The position numbers and the translations under genes were made by a program. A stretch of 64,000 nucleotides of DNA from Charina bottae (lineage: Eukaryota; Chordata; Lepidosauria; Squamata; Charinaidae), in the NCBI GenBank assembly GCA_023362775.1, contig JALMGJ010000015.1, positions 7,746,001 through 7,810,000 on the forward strand, written 5' to 3'. The notes beneath the pieces were generated by a model. The model was not told where the DNA came from, ran no database searches, and saw only the letters and a list, made by a program, of their open reading frames with translations. Position 1 is the stretch's first letter. The number at the start of each line of letters is the position of its first letter. This document shows, piece after piece, positions 43,626 to 53,900 of this stretch.

Positions 43626-46600
43626 CTAAGGTGCTAGCCATCTCCAAGTATCTCCAATCTCCTCCTGGCCCCAAGCATATTGACAAAACCAGGTTTTGAG
43701 TCTTTTTCGGAAGTCCAGGAGTGAGGAGGACTGTCTGATCTCCGGGGGCAGAATGTTCCAAAGGGCAGGGGCAACAGCAGAGAAAGCACGCTTCCGAGAC
43801 CCCGCCAGGTAGAACTCCTTAACCGATGGGATCCGTAGCATGCCCTCTCTGCATGCCCGGGTGGGACGGGATGAAGTGATGGGGATGAGACGATCCCTTA
43901 GGTATCCTGGTCCCATGCCATGTAGGGCTTTAAAGGTGATAACCAACACCTTGAATTGTACACGGAAGCAAACTGGAACCCAGTGCAGCTTACGCAGCAA
44001 AGGTGTTACATGAGTCCTCCTTGGGACACCCAAAACAGTCCGCGCAGCTGCATTCTGGATCAGTTGTAGCTTCCGGATATTCTTCAAGGGTAGCCCCATG
44101 TAGAGCGCATTGCAGTAGTCTATGTGAGAGATAACCAGGGCATGAGTGACTGTTCGAAGGGCCTCTTGTTCCAGGAAGGGGCGTAACTGGCGCACAACCC
44201 GAAGTTGTGCAAAAGCTCTCCTGGTCACGACTGCCACCTACTCTTCAAGCAGGAGTCGTGAATCCAGGAGAACTCCCAAGTTACGCACCGGATCTGTCTG
44301 GGGTAGTGCAACCCCATCCAGAATTAAAGATGACAATTTCCCAGAAGACAAGGAGCCATTAATCCACAGCCACTCCGTCTTACTAGGGTTCAGCTGAAGC
44401 CTGTTTTTCCCCATCCAGGCCCCTACAGCCCCCAGGCACTTGGACAGGGCGGTCACTGCATCACTTACTTCACCCGGGATGGAGATATACAACTGGGTAT
44501 CATCGGCATATTGATGATACCTCACCCCGTGGTGTCGGATGATCTCTCCCAGCGGTTTCATGTAGATGTTAAAAAGGAGCGGAGAGAGTACCGAGCCCTG
44601 TGGGACCCCACAAAGAAGGGCCCGCGGGCTGGATCTCTCGCTCCCAATCAACACCGACTGGGCCTGGCCTCGGAGGAAGGAGGCGAACCAGCGTAAAACC
44701 ACACCGCCCACCCCCAACTCCCTAAGCCGTTCCAGAAGGATACCGTGGTCGACGGTATCGAATGCCACTGAGAGGTCAAGAAGAGCGAGAATGGATGCAC
44801 TACCTCCATCTCGCTCCTGCCAGAGATCATCCATAAGTGTGACCAATGCAGTTTCCATCCCGTAACCCGGCCTGAAACCTGACTGAAAGGGGTCCAGATA
44901 ATCCGTTTCATCCAGAATCCTCTGGAGCTGCAACGCCACCACCTTCTCAACCACCTTTCCCAAAAAGGGAAGGTGGGAGACTGGATGAAAATTATCCAGT
45001 ATAGTAGGGTCCAGCGATGGCTTCTTGAGAAGGGGGCGCACCAGCGCCTCCTTGAAAGCTGCCGGGAACACCCCCTCTCCCAAGGATGCATTCACCATTG
45101 CTTGGGCCCAACTACAAGTCCCCTCCCGAGCTGCTTTCACCAGCCAGGAGGGGCATGGATCTAATTGACAGGTGGTGGCATTTACAGTCCGGAGAACTCT
45201 GTCCACTTCCTCAGGTCCAACAGGATCAAACTGTTCCCAGATAACAAAGTGAGTACGTTCCCTGGGTATCTCTCCAGACTCTGACTCACGCTCGGAATCC
45301 CACTTGGAGCGAATCTGAGCGATTTTATCCTGCAGATGCTTCAAAAATTCCTCAGCACGGCCCTGCAGATGGATTTCCGACTCCCCTTTCCCCAAAAGGG
45401 ATCGGGTAATCTTAAACAGGGCCATCGGACGGCATTCTGCGGATGCAATAAGAGCGGAGAAATATTCACGTTTCGCCACTCTTACCGCCACAAGGTAGGC
45501 CTTAATAGCGGCTCTAGATTGTGTTCGGTTGGATTCAGTCTCTGTTTTCCTCCAGCAGCACTCTAGGCGTCTCTTAATCCTCTTCAGAACCCTCAACTCC
45601 TCCGTAAACCAGGGGGAGTGTCGGGTTTGGCTGGACAAGAGAGGCCGCACAGGCGCGATCCTGTCCAAGGCCCCAGCCGCCTCTTTATTCCAGGCAGCAG
45701 CCAGAGCCTCCGCTGGACCGTGCAGCAGATCTTCCGGTATAACCCCCAGCTCCCTCTGGAATCCTAACGGGTCCATCAGTCGCCGGGGGCGGACCAATCG
45801 AATAGGTCCAGCCTCCCTGCGGAGGGGGGTAGCATAGGAGAATCTCAAGGTCACCAGGGCGTGATCTGACCATGACAAAGGGGAAAGATGTAGTTCTCCC
45901 CTCAGATCACATTGCCACTGCTCTGACAAGAAAACTAGATCCGGGGTGAGGCCACTGTCTCGAGTTGGGTCCTGAATGATCTGGGACAGGCCCATGGTCG
46001 CCATGGTGGTCATGAACTCCCGTGCTGCTTCAGAGGTTCGTCCCAGGGAAGGCAAGTTAAAGTCCCCCAGAACCATAAGCCTAGGGAGCTCAACTGCCAA
46101 CCCTGAGACGGCCTCCAGCAGCTCAGGCAGGGAGGTTGCTACGCAGCAGGGAGGCTGGTACAGTAGCAATACTCCCAACTGTTCCCGAGAGCCCAACTTA
46201 AAGAACAGAGTCTCACACCCGGTCACTTGTGGAGCAGGGCCCCTGACGGCCATTAGAGATTCCTGGATGACAACAGCCACTCCTCCTCCCCTGCCTTGAA
46301 GTCTCGGCTGGTGCCAAACCCGAAACCCGACCGGGCATATCTCAGAGAGAGCAACACCCCCCTCCGGGCCCAGCCAGGTTTCTGTAATGCATACCAGGTC
46401 TGCCCCCTCCTCTATAATCAGATCTTGTATGAGGGGGGCTTTGTTATTAACCGACCTGGCACTGCATAGCAGCAGCCGAAAGTCAGGGCAACCACGAGTC
46501 TGCTGACCAGGCCTTTGGGTTGAGCATGGAGAACCTGAACACACCACCGGTAATAAACACCGGTCACGTCTTCCCCTACGATGGCCTGTTCTCTGGCTCT

Positions 46601-46733
46601 CGCCATACCATCCCCTACCCATCACCACCTCAATATTCTGCCCAGCCCTATGACCCCCAGAGTCTCTAAGTCCATTAGCCTCCACTCCTGGACTCCCGAG
46701 ATTCCTGGATAAACTCAGTAAACCCTCCATCAT
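43626..46733 (-). pseudogene. L2 ORF2 (endonuclease-reverse transcriptase), one in-frame stop
   Basis: A single frame of 1036 codons is open except for TAG at 44240-44238 and the terminal stop. The APE endonuclease is near the N-terminus (LVCITETWL, VLGDFNLPS, SWSDHALVTL). The reverse transcriptase follows, with NFHPVSHLPFLGKVVEKVV, LLDLSVAFDTVDH, CGVPQGSVLSPLLFNIYM and the active-site YADDTQLY. The C-terminal region after the stop contains HALVISHIDYCNALYMGLPL and RKLQLIQNAAARTVLGVPRR, the L2 signature. A CAG-to-TAG change would explain the stop, since EEQ/VAVV-like context is expected; this is inference. All catalytic motifs upstream are present. Confidence 0.93.
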
Positions 46734-47070
46734 TCAATCAACAGACTTACAACACTCAATTCAAGTGATGATGGGCCCCCACCAGTGCACCAGCCCGTGC
46801 TCTCGGCAATGGCTGGGCTCACTCACCACTCACAGAATTAACCACTCACTTCCTGTGCCCCCCCCATCGACTTCTCTCACTGGTCTATAGGGGGGCACTC
46901 CATACACTACTCCCCCCCCCATCTCTCACTCAGGGGGATGAGTGCACTCATATTCTACACCCAACCCAATACTCCCTCCCACGCCTCTCACCCCTGAGAG
47001 GGAGACTGTCATTCAATTGAGGGATCCCGATGATCTTAGCTATATATAGGGTGGTTAGGATTAGAGATGC

Positions 47071-47640
47071 TTAACCAACTTTCATAGGGCTTATCTTAAT
47101 AATCCGTGGTCCATAAACCCTGATGGCATTATTATGCTTCCGCCAGTCTGTAGCAACGCTCAATAGATCGTCAAGGCGTTGCTGCGCCCACAGTTTTGTT
47201 TTCAGAACAGGCAGAGAGATCTTTAAACTCTGCCAGACGCTAGGATTGATTACTGGTTCCTCAGGGTATGTCCCTCTATCTTCAGCCCATATGTAAAGCT
47301 GTCGCGTTACCGAGATGGTCGACAACTCCAGAAACGTTCTTCTGGGAAGCAAGGCAAAGTCCGTTATATTGTTAAAACTTATACCCAAAAGATCTATTAA
47401 GGGCCAGCGTCCAAGCAATTTTGAGGTCAGTCTTTTACACCTCTGGAATCTGTTCACCCCCTGTAGAGTTCTTATGCAGAAGAGATGAAATTTGCTTCTA
47501 CTACGGTGAACGCCCCGCCCAGAATCTGTCCCACTATCAGGGCAAATCCCGGGGCTCACCGAATCAGGGTCAGTCGGGGTTTGTTGTCGCCCCCGCCAGC
47601 ACCACCGTCCTATTCGGGTTCCAGGGTCGCCCGTATTCAT
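47071..47640 (-). CDS. L2 ORF1, open but uncharacterised
   Basis: The 189-codon frame starts 20 bp from the element's 5' end (MNTGDPGTRIGRWCWRG). It has a basic N-terminal half (HRSRSKFHLF, FQRCKRLTSKLLGRW) and ends RVYGPRIIKISPMKVG. No domain is recognised; the basic nature fits nucleic-acid binding, which is only inference. Position immediately 5' of ORF2 in a full-length L2 supports it being ORF1 rather than chance. Confidence 0.6.
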   Translation of the reverse strand: MNTGDPGTRIGRWCWRGRQQTPTDPDSVSPGICPDSGTDSGRGVHRSRSKFHLFCIRTLQGVNRFQRCKRLTSKLLGRWPLIDLLGISFNNITDFALLPRRTFLELSTISVTRQLYIWAEDRGTYPEEPVINPSVWQSLKISLPVLKTKLWAQQRLDDLLSVATDWRKHNNAIRVYGPRIIKISPMKVG

Positions 47641-47769
47641 CTTCTCAACAGCAAGAGGCTTAAAATTTTAAATACTACTTTAATAGTACTATGAAGAATA
47701 TTGACCCTTCGGATAGTCCCATTCGATCTTGGGTCAATATGGACCACTTTGGAGAACCCTGGTCTAGAA

Positions 47770-48274
47770 GACTTAATTATTCAATATGAGCATGTGGCAG
47801 TTTTCATGTAAGCTGGAACCCTACTAGAGCAAACTCTGGCATTGTGCTGAAGAGTGTGAGAGTACTATTTTACCCATAAAGGATCCTCATTTCGTGAATG
47901 GCACTGAATTCATGGAATCTGGATCTTCCAGGTGCAAATTTATAGAAGGCAGCTGTATATGTCTTTGTAGTGCCTGAATGGGACTCTAGGAACATCTGGG
48001 TGTATTTATGGTGCAATGACACTTAATATGATATTGTAGAATGACTGTGCTAGAGGTTCTTACACAAACAGGAGATTTCTTTCTGTCCAAAGAAAGATTA
48101 GATCCAAGCCATGCAATAGCTAAGGTTCTCACTGTGTGTAGACTCCCATTGTTTCTTCATTAAAAAAGGTTTTTTTTTCTTCAATGCTTTCTGAAATTTT
48201 CCAGCATTTATTTTTGCTGACACCTGTGCATGCCATCAGGAATATATGGATAATTTAGGCATTGGGTATTAATA
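47770..48274. other. Unique-looking intergenic DNA
   Basis: Nothing recognised. Confidence 0.4.
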
Positions 48275-48282
48275 ATATAGAT

Positions 48283-48536
48283 CAGAGCTTTCCAAACTGT
48301 GTGTCGGGACACGTTAGTGTGTCGGCTGCAGTGTCTGGGTGTGTCGCGGCTGCTGTTGCCTCCTGGCTTCCACGCAGGTCCTAGTGCCTGCCTTGTGCCT
48401 TGCTGCCTCCAAACCTGCCCTGCCAGGATTCTGCGCAGGTCCTAGTGCCTGCCTTGTGCCCTGCTGTAAGAGTGTGTCACGAAATGATGCATGTCTAAAA
48501 AGTGTGTCACCAACATGAAAAGTTTGGAAAGCTCTG
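48283..48536. mobile_element. Non-autonomous hAT element, family A ends with a different interior
   Basis: Starts CAGAGCTTTCCAAACTG and ends GTTTGGAAAGCTCTG, with the perfect 8-bp duplication ATATAGAT at 48275-48282 and 48537-48544. The first 60 bp (GTGTCGGGACACGTTAGTG) match the family, but the centre is a direct repeat of GCAGGTCCTAGTGCCTGCCT units (48374-48464) absent from the other copies. Confidence 0.9.
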
Positions 48537-48669
48537 ATATAGATATTAAGGGATTCGAAAGAGTGACAGATCTTCAGATAGAACTCTAAGCTTTTCTTGG
48601 GAGAAACTGATATAGGACTGTGTTTGGTTATTATGCTGCATAAAGAAAAATGTCTTTTTTAATGTATCA

Positions 48670-48930
48670 CATTATTACCTAGATTTATTATGGCCACCCA
48701 CTCCAAAAGACTCTGGGTGGTTTACAATGTCAAAATATACAATCAAAACCATGACAACAAAACATGACAGCCTGGACTGAAAAGCAACCTTAGCAATTGA
48801 GAAAAAAAATATGACAAGGGCTTTGCAGACACACTAACCCCAGGCCTCGGAACAGAGCCAGGTCTTAAGGGCTTTTGGAACCCAAGAAGAATGTATCTCT
48901 GAGGCTATTTCCCAAATGGTTGATGTTTAC
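48670..48930 (-). mobile_element. L2 3' fragment
   Basis: The plus strand GATTTATTATGGCCACCCAC, CTCTGGGTGGTTTACAATGT, and GAGCCAGGTCTTAAGGGCTT are inverse L2 3' UTR and ORF2 C-terminal sequence. Confidence 0.75.
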
Positions 48931-50658
48931 GCATGTTCTATGTCCCGTGGTGTACAAATAGTTTATGGTCAAGATGCTGCTGAGAGTCTTCAAACTAGAG
49001 CAGAAACTTCAAGCTTCTAACCTATCAATTTTATAAATATTCAATTATGCTATTTTAATTGAATCCTTCCAGCCATTATTTTCTGTCATCGCTGTTGTAT
49101 TTAAGGCTTTAGATAATTAGATGATAAGCTAATCCTCTGTGTGCTTGTCTTAAATGTGTCAATAAGAGTTTTGTAGTCCAATGTTATGCATGTCTCCCTG
49201 GAACTATATCACACTGCTTTTATCCCTACAAAGTCGGTTCCCTAATCAACTGTTCCAGAAAGGAAGCTAGCAAATGGATTTAGCCCCTTCCTGAGAAATG
49301 GCTAATGGATAGATTTGGTAAGATTAAGTATGCACGCTGTTGAACTGGGACTTATCTTGCAATACATAACTTCTGGTTTGAGTGTTAATAAAACATTAGT
49401 CCTTTGCTGCATTTCAAATTTGATTATGGGAAGGTGCTTCAGAGCATGAATTAGCACCTGCCTGGAACTCTTTAAAGCAGTGGTGTCTTTCCTGGGATTG
49501 TGCAGTACCTGCAGAGGGCAGTCATGTGATCCTGGAAGATGCAGCTGTTTTTAAAGAGTTCCAGGCAGGTGTGAAGTTCCTGCATTCCCCAAAGCATCAT
49601 CTTAGAATCTAATCCAAAGTTCTGGATAGCAATATTTATATTATTCAAACTTAAGAATATGCTAGAAACTGAAAGTCAAGGGAAAGAACTTGGGTTTACA
49701 GTAGAAATTACCAAGCACTGAAGCAGTGATTTCATTCAATTAAACAGGAGGTCTCTACGATTTGGCTTGATTTATTGAACTTTAGAATTACCCTATACAG
49801 AGTTCTCAATAGCACAAGCTAATCAGCTGTTACCTTATGCCATCACTGCTGCGGAGTATGAGAATACCTGCTAAGATCACATTCTGTCACTCAAACTTTT
49901 ACTATGCCCAAATTGGTCCACAGTTCTTCCTGTTTCAATAATATCTCAAATTAACATTCTACATTCTCATCAGCTTCAGAGGTTATGAAGCCTGAATCTT
50001 TGTGGGAATACAACTAGAAGCCCATCTCCCTCAATTCAATGTAATGGGATTATGGTCAGACTTGATAGTTCCTATGAGATTTCATTATGGAATATCAATT
50101 TTGGTTTATATTTCAGTATTGTCCATTAAGCATTTAACACTGACACATGAAACAGTTCAGTGAATAATACTTTCAGCTGGGTTTTTCCTTACTCCTTCAC
50201 AATTCCTTTTTCTTGTGTGTGTTTAAAAATTGTAGGATGGGTATACTACAGACTTTTGGAAGCTACTCTGAATCATTATGTTTATAGCCACATAAATATG
50301 CTTTAAGCAAATTGAATAAGAAAAATGGCAACATTAATTTTAAGGACTGCCATATGTAGCTTTTAATGAGTTCTATCAGAAAAAGCTACAATATGTTTTT
50401 TTCCCTCAAGGGAGCCTAATATGCTATTGAAGTCACTAATTCTACATACATTTTACTTGAACCTGAACATTTGTTTAACTGAAATGAAAGACACTTAAAT
50501 GTGTTTTATCTTCAGCTGAATTGCAACCATTACTTAATTCTTACTTATTATTTACATTTGGTTTTTTATTTGGTTTTTTGAGTGGTTCTAGTTTTAGATT
50601 TATGTTTGAGTATTTCAAATAGACACATTCAAATTAACATATGCTTTAAACATTTAGG
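48931..50658. other. Unique intergenic DNA downstream of DYNLRB2
   Basis: No transposon or exon recognised. A nearly inverted pair around 49450-49570 (CCTGCCTGGAACTCTTTAAA and TTTAAAGAGTTCCAGGCAGG) forms a 20-bp inverted repeat with a loop of about 70 bp. Confidence 0.45.
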
Positions 50659-50664
50659 TTTATT
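50659..50664 (-). terminator. Candidate DYNLRB2 polyadenylation signal
   Basis: AATAAA on the minus strand, about 195 bases after the stop codon. It is the first such hexamer downstream; a second is near 50566. The use of either is inferred. Confidence 0.5.
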
Positions 50665-50858
50665 TTTTAAGGAGTTAGGAACATGTTTTCATAATCAAGA
50701 GGCAAATACATTGAGATTGCACATAACAAGGACCTTTTCGGATTCCACAGTTTTACATTCCTGACGAGTTTCTTAGTGGAATGTTAAAACATTTAGTACA
50801 GACTAGACTGGACATTTTAAAAATTGTAGCACCGCTCCCCTAGATTGGTGTGGTGGAT

Positions 50859-50902
50859 CTATTCGCATGGATTCTGGATAACAATAAGAAGATACTCCTT
50901 AT
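50859..50902 (-). CDS. DYNLRB2: DYNLRB2 exon 4, C-terminus and stop
   Basis: Acceptor ATCCCGCAG precedes ATAAGGAGTATC. It encodes (D)[13 protein letters not shown] and TAG at 50861-50859. Confidence 0.95.
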
Positions 50903-53900
50903 CTGCGGGATGAGGAGAAAAAGAACAATGAGATACAGCATTTTTTTTATAACATGTTTGATTTCTAATATTCCTTTTCGCAATTTATTATGGTTGATTC
51001 TGGGAAGACAAAGCCAATGCTTACACCAGCTTCCCCCAAAAGGGGAAGTAAAACTTCTACTTTCAAAATAGTGACATAATTGTAACAGTTACCATTTGGA
51101 CGTATAAACATAAAAAGCCCAAGAGAAAACCAGTTTAATGTGTTAAACTATCTTCCAAATGTAAACTGTTGCAATAATGGTTAATTATTGCAACTTTCTG
51201 TGTTAATCAGGAAATCCATCTTGGAGCGATTACCATTCTCATTATATAAGAAGCTGCCTTATATCAGGTCTTTATCTTGTTCAGTATAGCCACCAGCCGG
51301 ATTCAGATACTGCCACAGTCATGACAGATAAAATAAGACCTTGCTGTCTTAATATGTCAACACTTGAAAGCCCTGACATCAGGCAGCTTATCCTTAAAGT
51401 GATTCCCCCTTAAATAACATATGACAAAAGTTATTACCTGGGGCAACCATAATTTCATGTTTCTTCGATCTAATCCTGAGAAAGGTGAGATCATTCTGGG
51501 GATCAATGTCTCTGACTGTGCTCTTGGCTTTCATGGTGAGCTGATGAAGAAGGCCAGCATACTGCACTGTGGTGGAGTTGTCAAGAGTTGTTCGGATTGG
51601 GATCCCTGAGAAAAGGAATATAAGAAATGGCTTTAAAATGATTCAGACTCATGTAGCCAAAATTTTCAATGCTAACAGTACCCGGGGGGGGGGGGGGGAA
51701 TCCAGCCATACTTGGAGATTCCAGGGACTGAACTGGGACACAGCCCGGAAAACCCACAACAACCATTGAACTGGGATTAATAAGAATAGCCCATCCTTTA
51801 GCATGCAGAGGGGATTCCAATAGATAATTTTTTAAATCGGAGGTTGGCAATACAAATGTCCTGGGCCTGAAACATTCGCCAGCCTTTGAACACTGGACAC
51901 TCACTATATACCCAGCAGTGTATGTAGACACTGGGGTCATACAGCAGACGCAGAGATGGTTTTCAGTAGACAAGATTCTGTAAGACAGGTTGGCAATCAT
52001 TGCATGCCAAGAAAAATTCAGGAACTAGTATTTGAAGTCACTTATTTAAATACTATGTGATATTAATGAAAATTAGGGCGTAATCCTATTTCTACATAGC
52101 TAAAGATTAAGCAACACACATATCCGTGAGTTATTTTTATAGAATTCCTCTGTCAAGCAGGTCATGAGTAGGAGTTTATCTTTTTGATACATTGCCAAGA
52201 ACAGGTGAAACTAATTGCTGCAGTAAGAAAGAGGAAGCTTCCTCACAGGCTCTGCCTTATGCCATTCCAATAAGGCAGTCCTGAAAAGGACTAAGAGATT
52301 TATATCATCTGGAGGCAGGCAACATTTGTACTTATGGGCTACTTAAAAAAAAAACTGGCCTTAAAAAAAATGGCCATCCCCTATTGGAAGGGGATGGACT
52401 TCTTGTGCATTTGCCCACAAGAAAACTTTTGGGAAACTCTAGTCATATTTACATAACGATTTTTGAATGAGGATTGAACGTTACTGACAGATCAAACAGA
52501 ACAAACTTGTAAAACATTCTGCAGTTGTTAAAAGCAACACAATGAAATTGAAGATGTGTTTCTACTGCAAATTCAAGGCCTTCCTCCATCTTCTAGCTAT
52601 AAGATTAATGTAAATGTTCTAGCGATATATTATGCATGTTCTTTTAGCTTAAAATAATAGATACTTTTGATCTACCTTACTGGTTATCACTTAACCTATG
52701 GAGAAATCTAAATTCATTAGGTAGGGTCTTCAGTTAATTAGTTCAATAACTGCTATTGGTGATGCAACGAAAATCATTGTGGAGAATAAAGTCAATTGTT
52801 TGCCTGTTGTGCTGATTAATTTTCATAGAGGAGGTACTGCCTAGTTCGTTCCTACTTTTCAGAAGGCAGCCTCTGGTAGATTTTGCAAGAGTAAACAAGG
52901 ACTTCAGTCTGAAAACAGTTGTCCACTCTTGCTCTATGCTGCTTAGATGCAGGCTATTTACCCAAAGCATTAACCCATGGTTAACTGAGTCCACCTGAGC
53001 CACAACCAGCACATGACATTCTAACCTAGTATGTTGTGCGACTTCACAAAAAGTTTCCCTTTTTCTTTTTAAGGAAAATGACAAATAGTGTGGTTTTTTT
53101 ATGGTAGATACTTACCTTCTGCGTTTACAACAATAGTTCCAATAACTCCTTTATGGGCCTGAATCCTTTTCAACGTTTCCTCTACCTCTGCCTGTAAAAG
53201 AAACAAAATTCCTGAAGTATGTGTTGGATTGTAAACATATTCTTACATTTCTGTATATATAAATACAAATATATTTCATATTCATATATTAGAAACATAT
53301 GCACTTGTATTATGGCTCTGAAACCATTTTGTATTTCCTTGAAGAGTTTTGTTAACTTTCTTACCCTTCCTTTCTAGCAGGCCTTGATAGATAGCTGTGC
53401 CCATAGAAAGATAAAGTGTACTTTCCAAGGATAGCTTCTCCAGGGGAAATATATTGTTTAATAACGGTCAAGGAGCCCTAGCAAGGATGGAAGGAAGTTC
53501 CTAATATGGAGTGAAGGAAGGAAATTCCTAATATGGAATGAGGGTAAGGTGGAGTATGGGTAACTGAGTAAGGGGTGGTCTTCTAAAGGTGGAGTTGAAT
53601 GGAATCTATATAATGTGCTATAGGAAGGGGGTCCTGCGCGGCCGCCCACCTAACAGCTTGCTGTCATTGCTTTTGCTCTTGGGTGAATAAACTCCTAACT
53701 TCATGCAATTGGTCAGTTTCTTTACTCCCGGCTCAGGAACGAACTTGGTAAGATAAAATTTACTTCTAACATTTTGGCACCCCAGATGTTTTACTGAGCT
53801 AACCCAATGGAGTGGGTCCCAGGGGGATAACATGCCCTGCCGGCACCGGGCCATTTGCCCAGAGGGTTGTGATTTTCCTGTGGGACCGCCCAGAGGGTAG

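Larger units (their letters stand above)
43398..47661 (-). mobile_element. Full-length, nearly intact L2 LINE
   Basis: The 4264-bp element is flanked by the perfect 9-bp duplication AAAATTTTA (43389-43397 and 47662-47670). On the minus strand it has a 20-bp leader, ORF1 (47640-47071), a C-rich spacer, ORF2 (46733-43626 with one internal stop), a 3' UTR, the ACCGCCC/GGGCGGT hairpin region and an (AAAT)n tail. Its end is the source pattern for the many L2 tails in this window. Confidence 0.94.
43306..47761. mobile_element. Non-autonomous hAT element split by an L2 insertion
   Basis: The left half 43306-43397 starts CAGGGGTCCCCAAACTC; the right half 47662-47761 ends CTTTGGAGAACCCTG. Flanks CTCTAGAA (43298-43305) and GTCTAGAA (47762-47769) are an 8-bp duplication with one mismatch. 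Only about 185 bp belong to the hAT element; the rest is the L2. Confidence 0.85.

Noticed and set aside
44146..46299. Plus-strand frames across the L2
   Set aside because: Antisense shadows of the L2 ORF2.
51421..51609. Plus-strand frame at DYNLRB2 exon 3
   Set aside because: It is the antisense of exon 3, whose minus strand gives an exact roadblock protein with correct splice sites.
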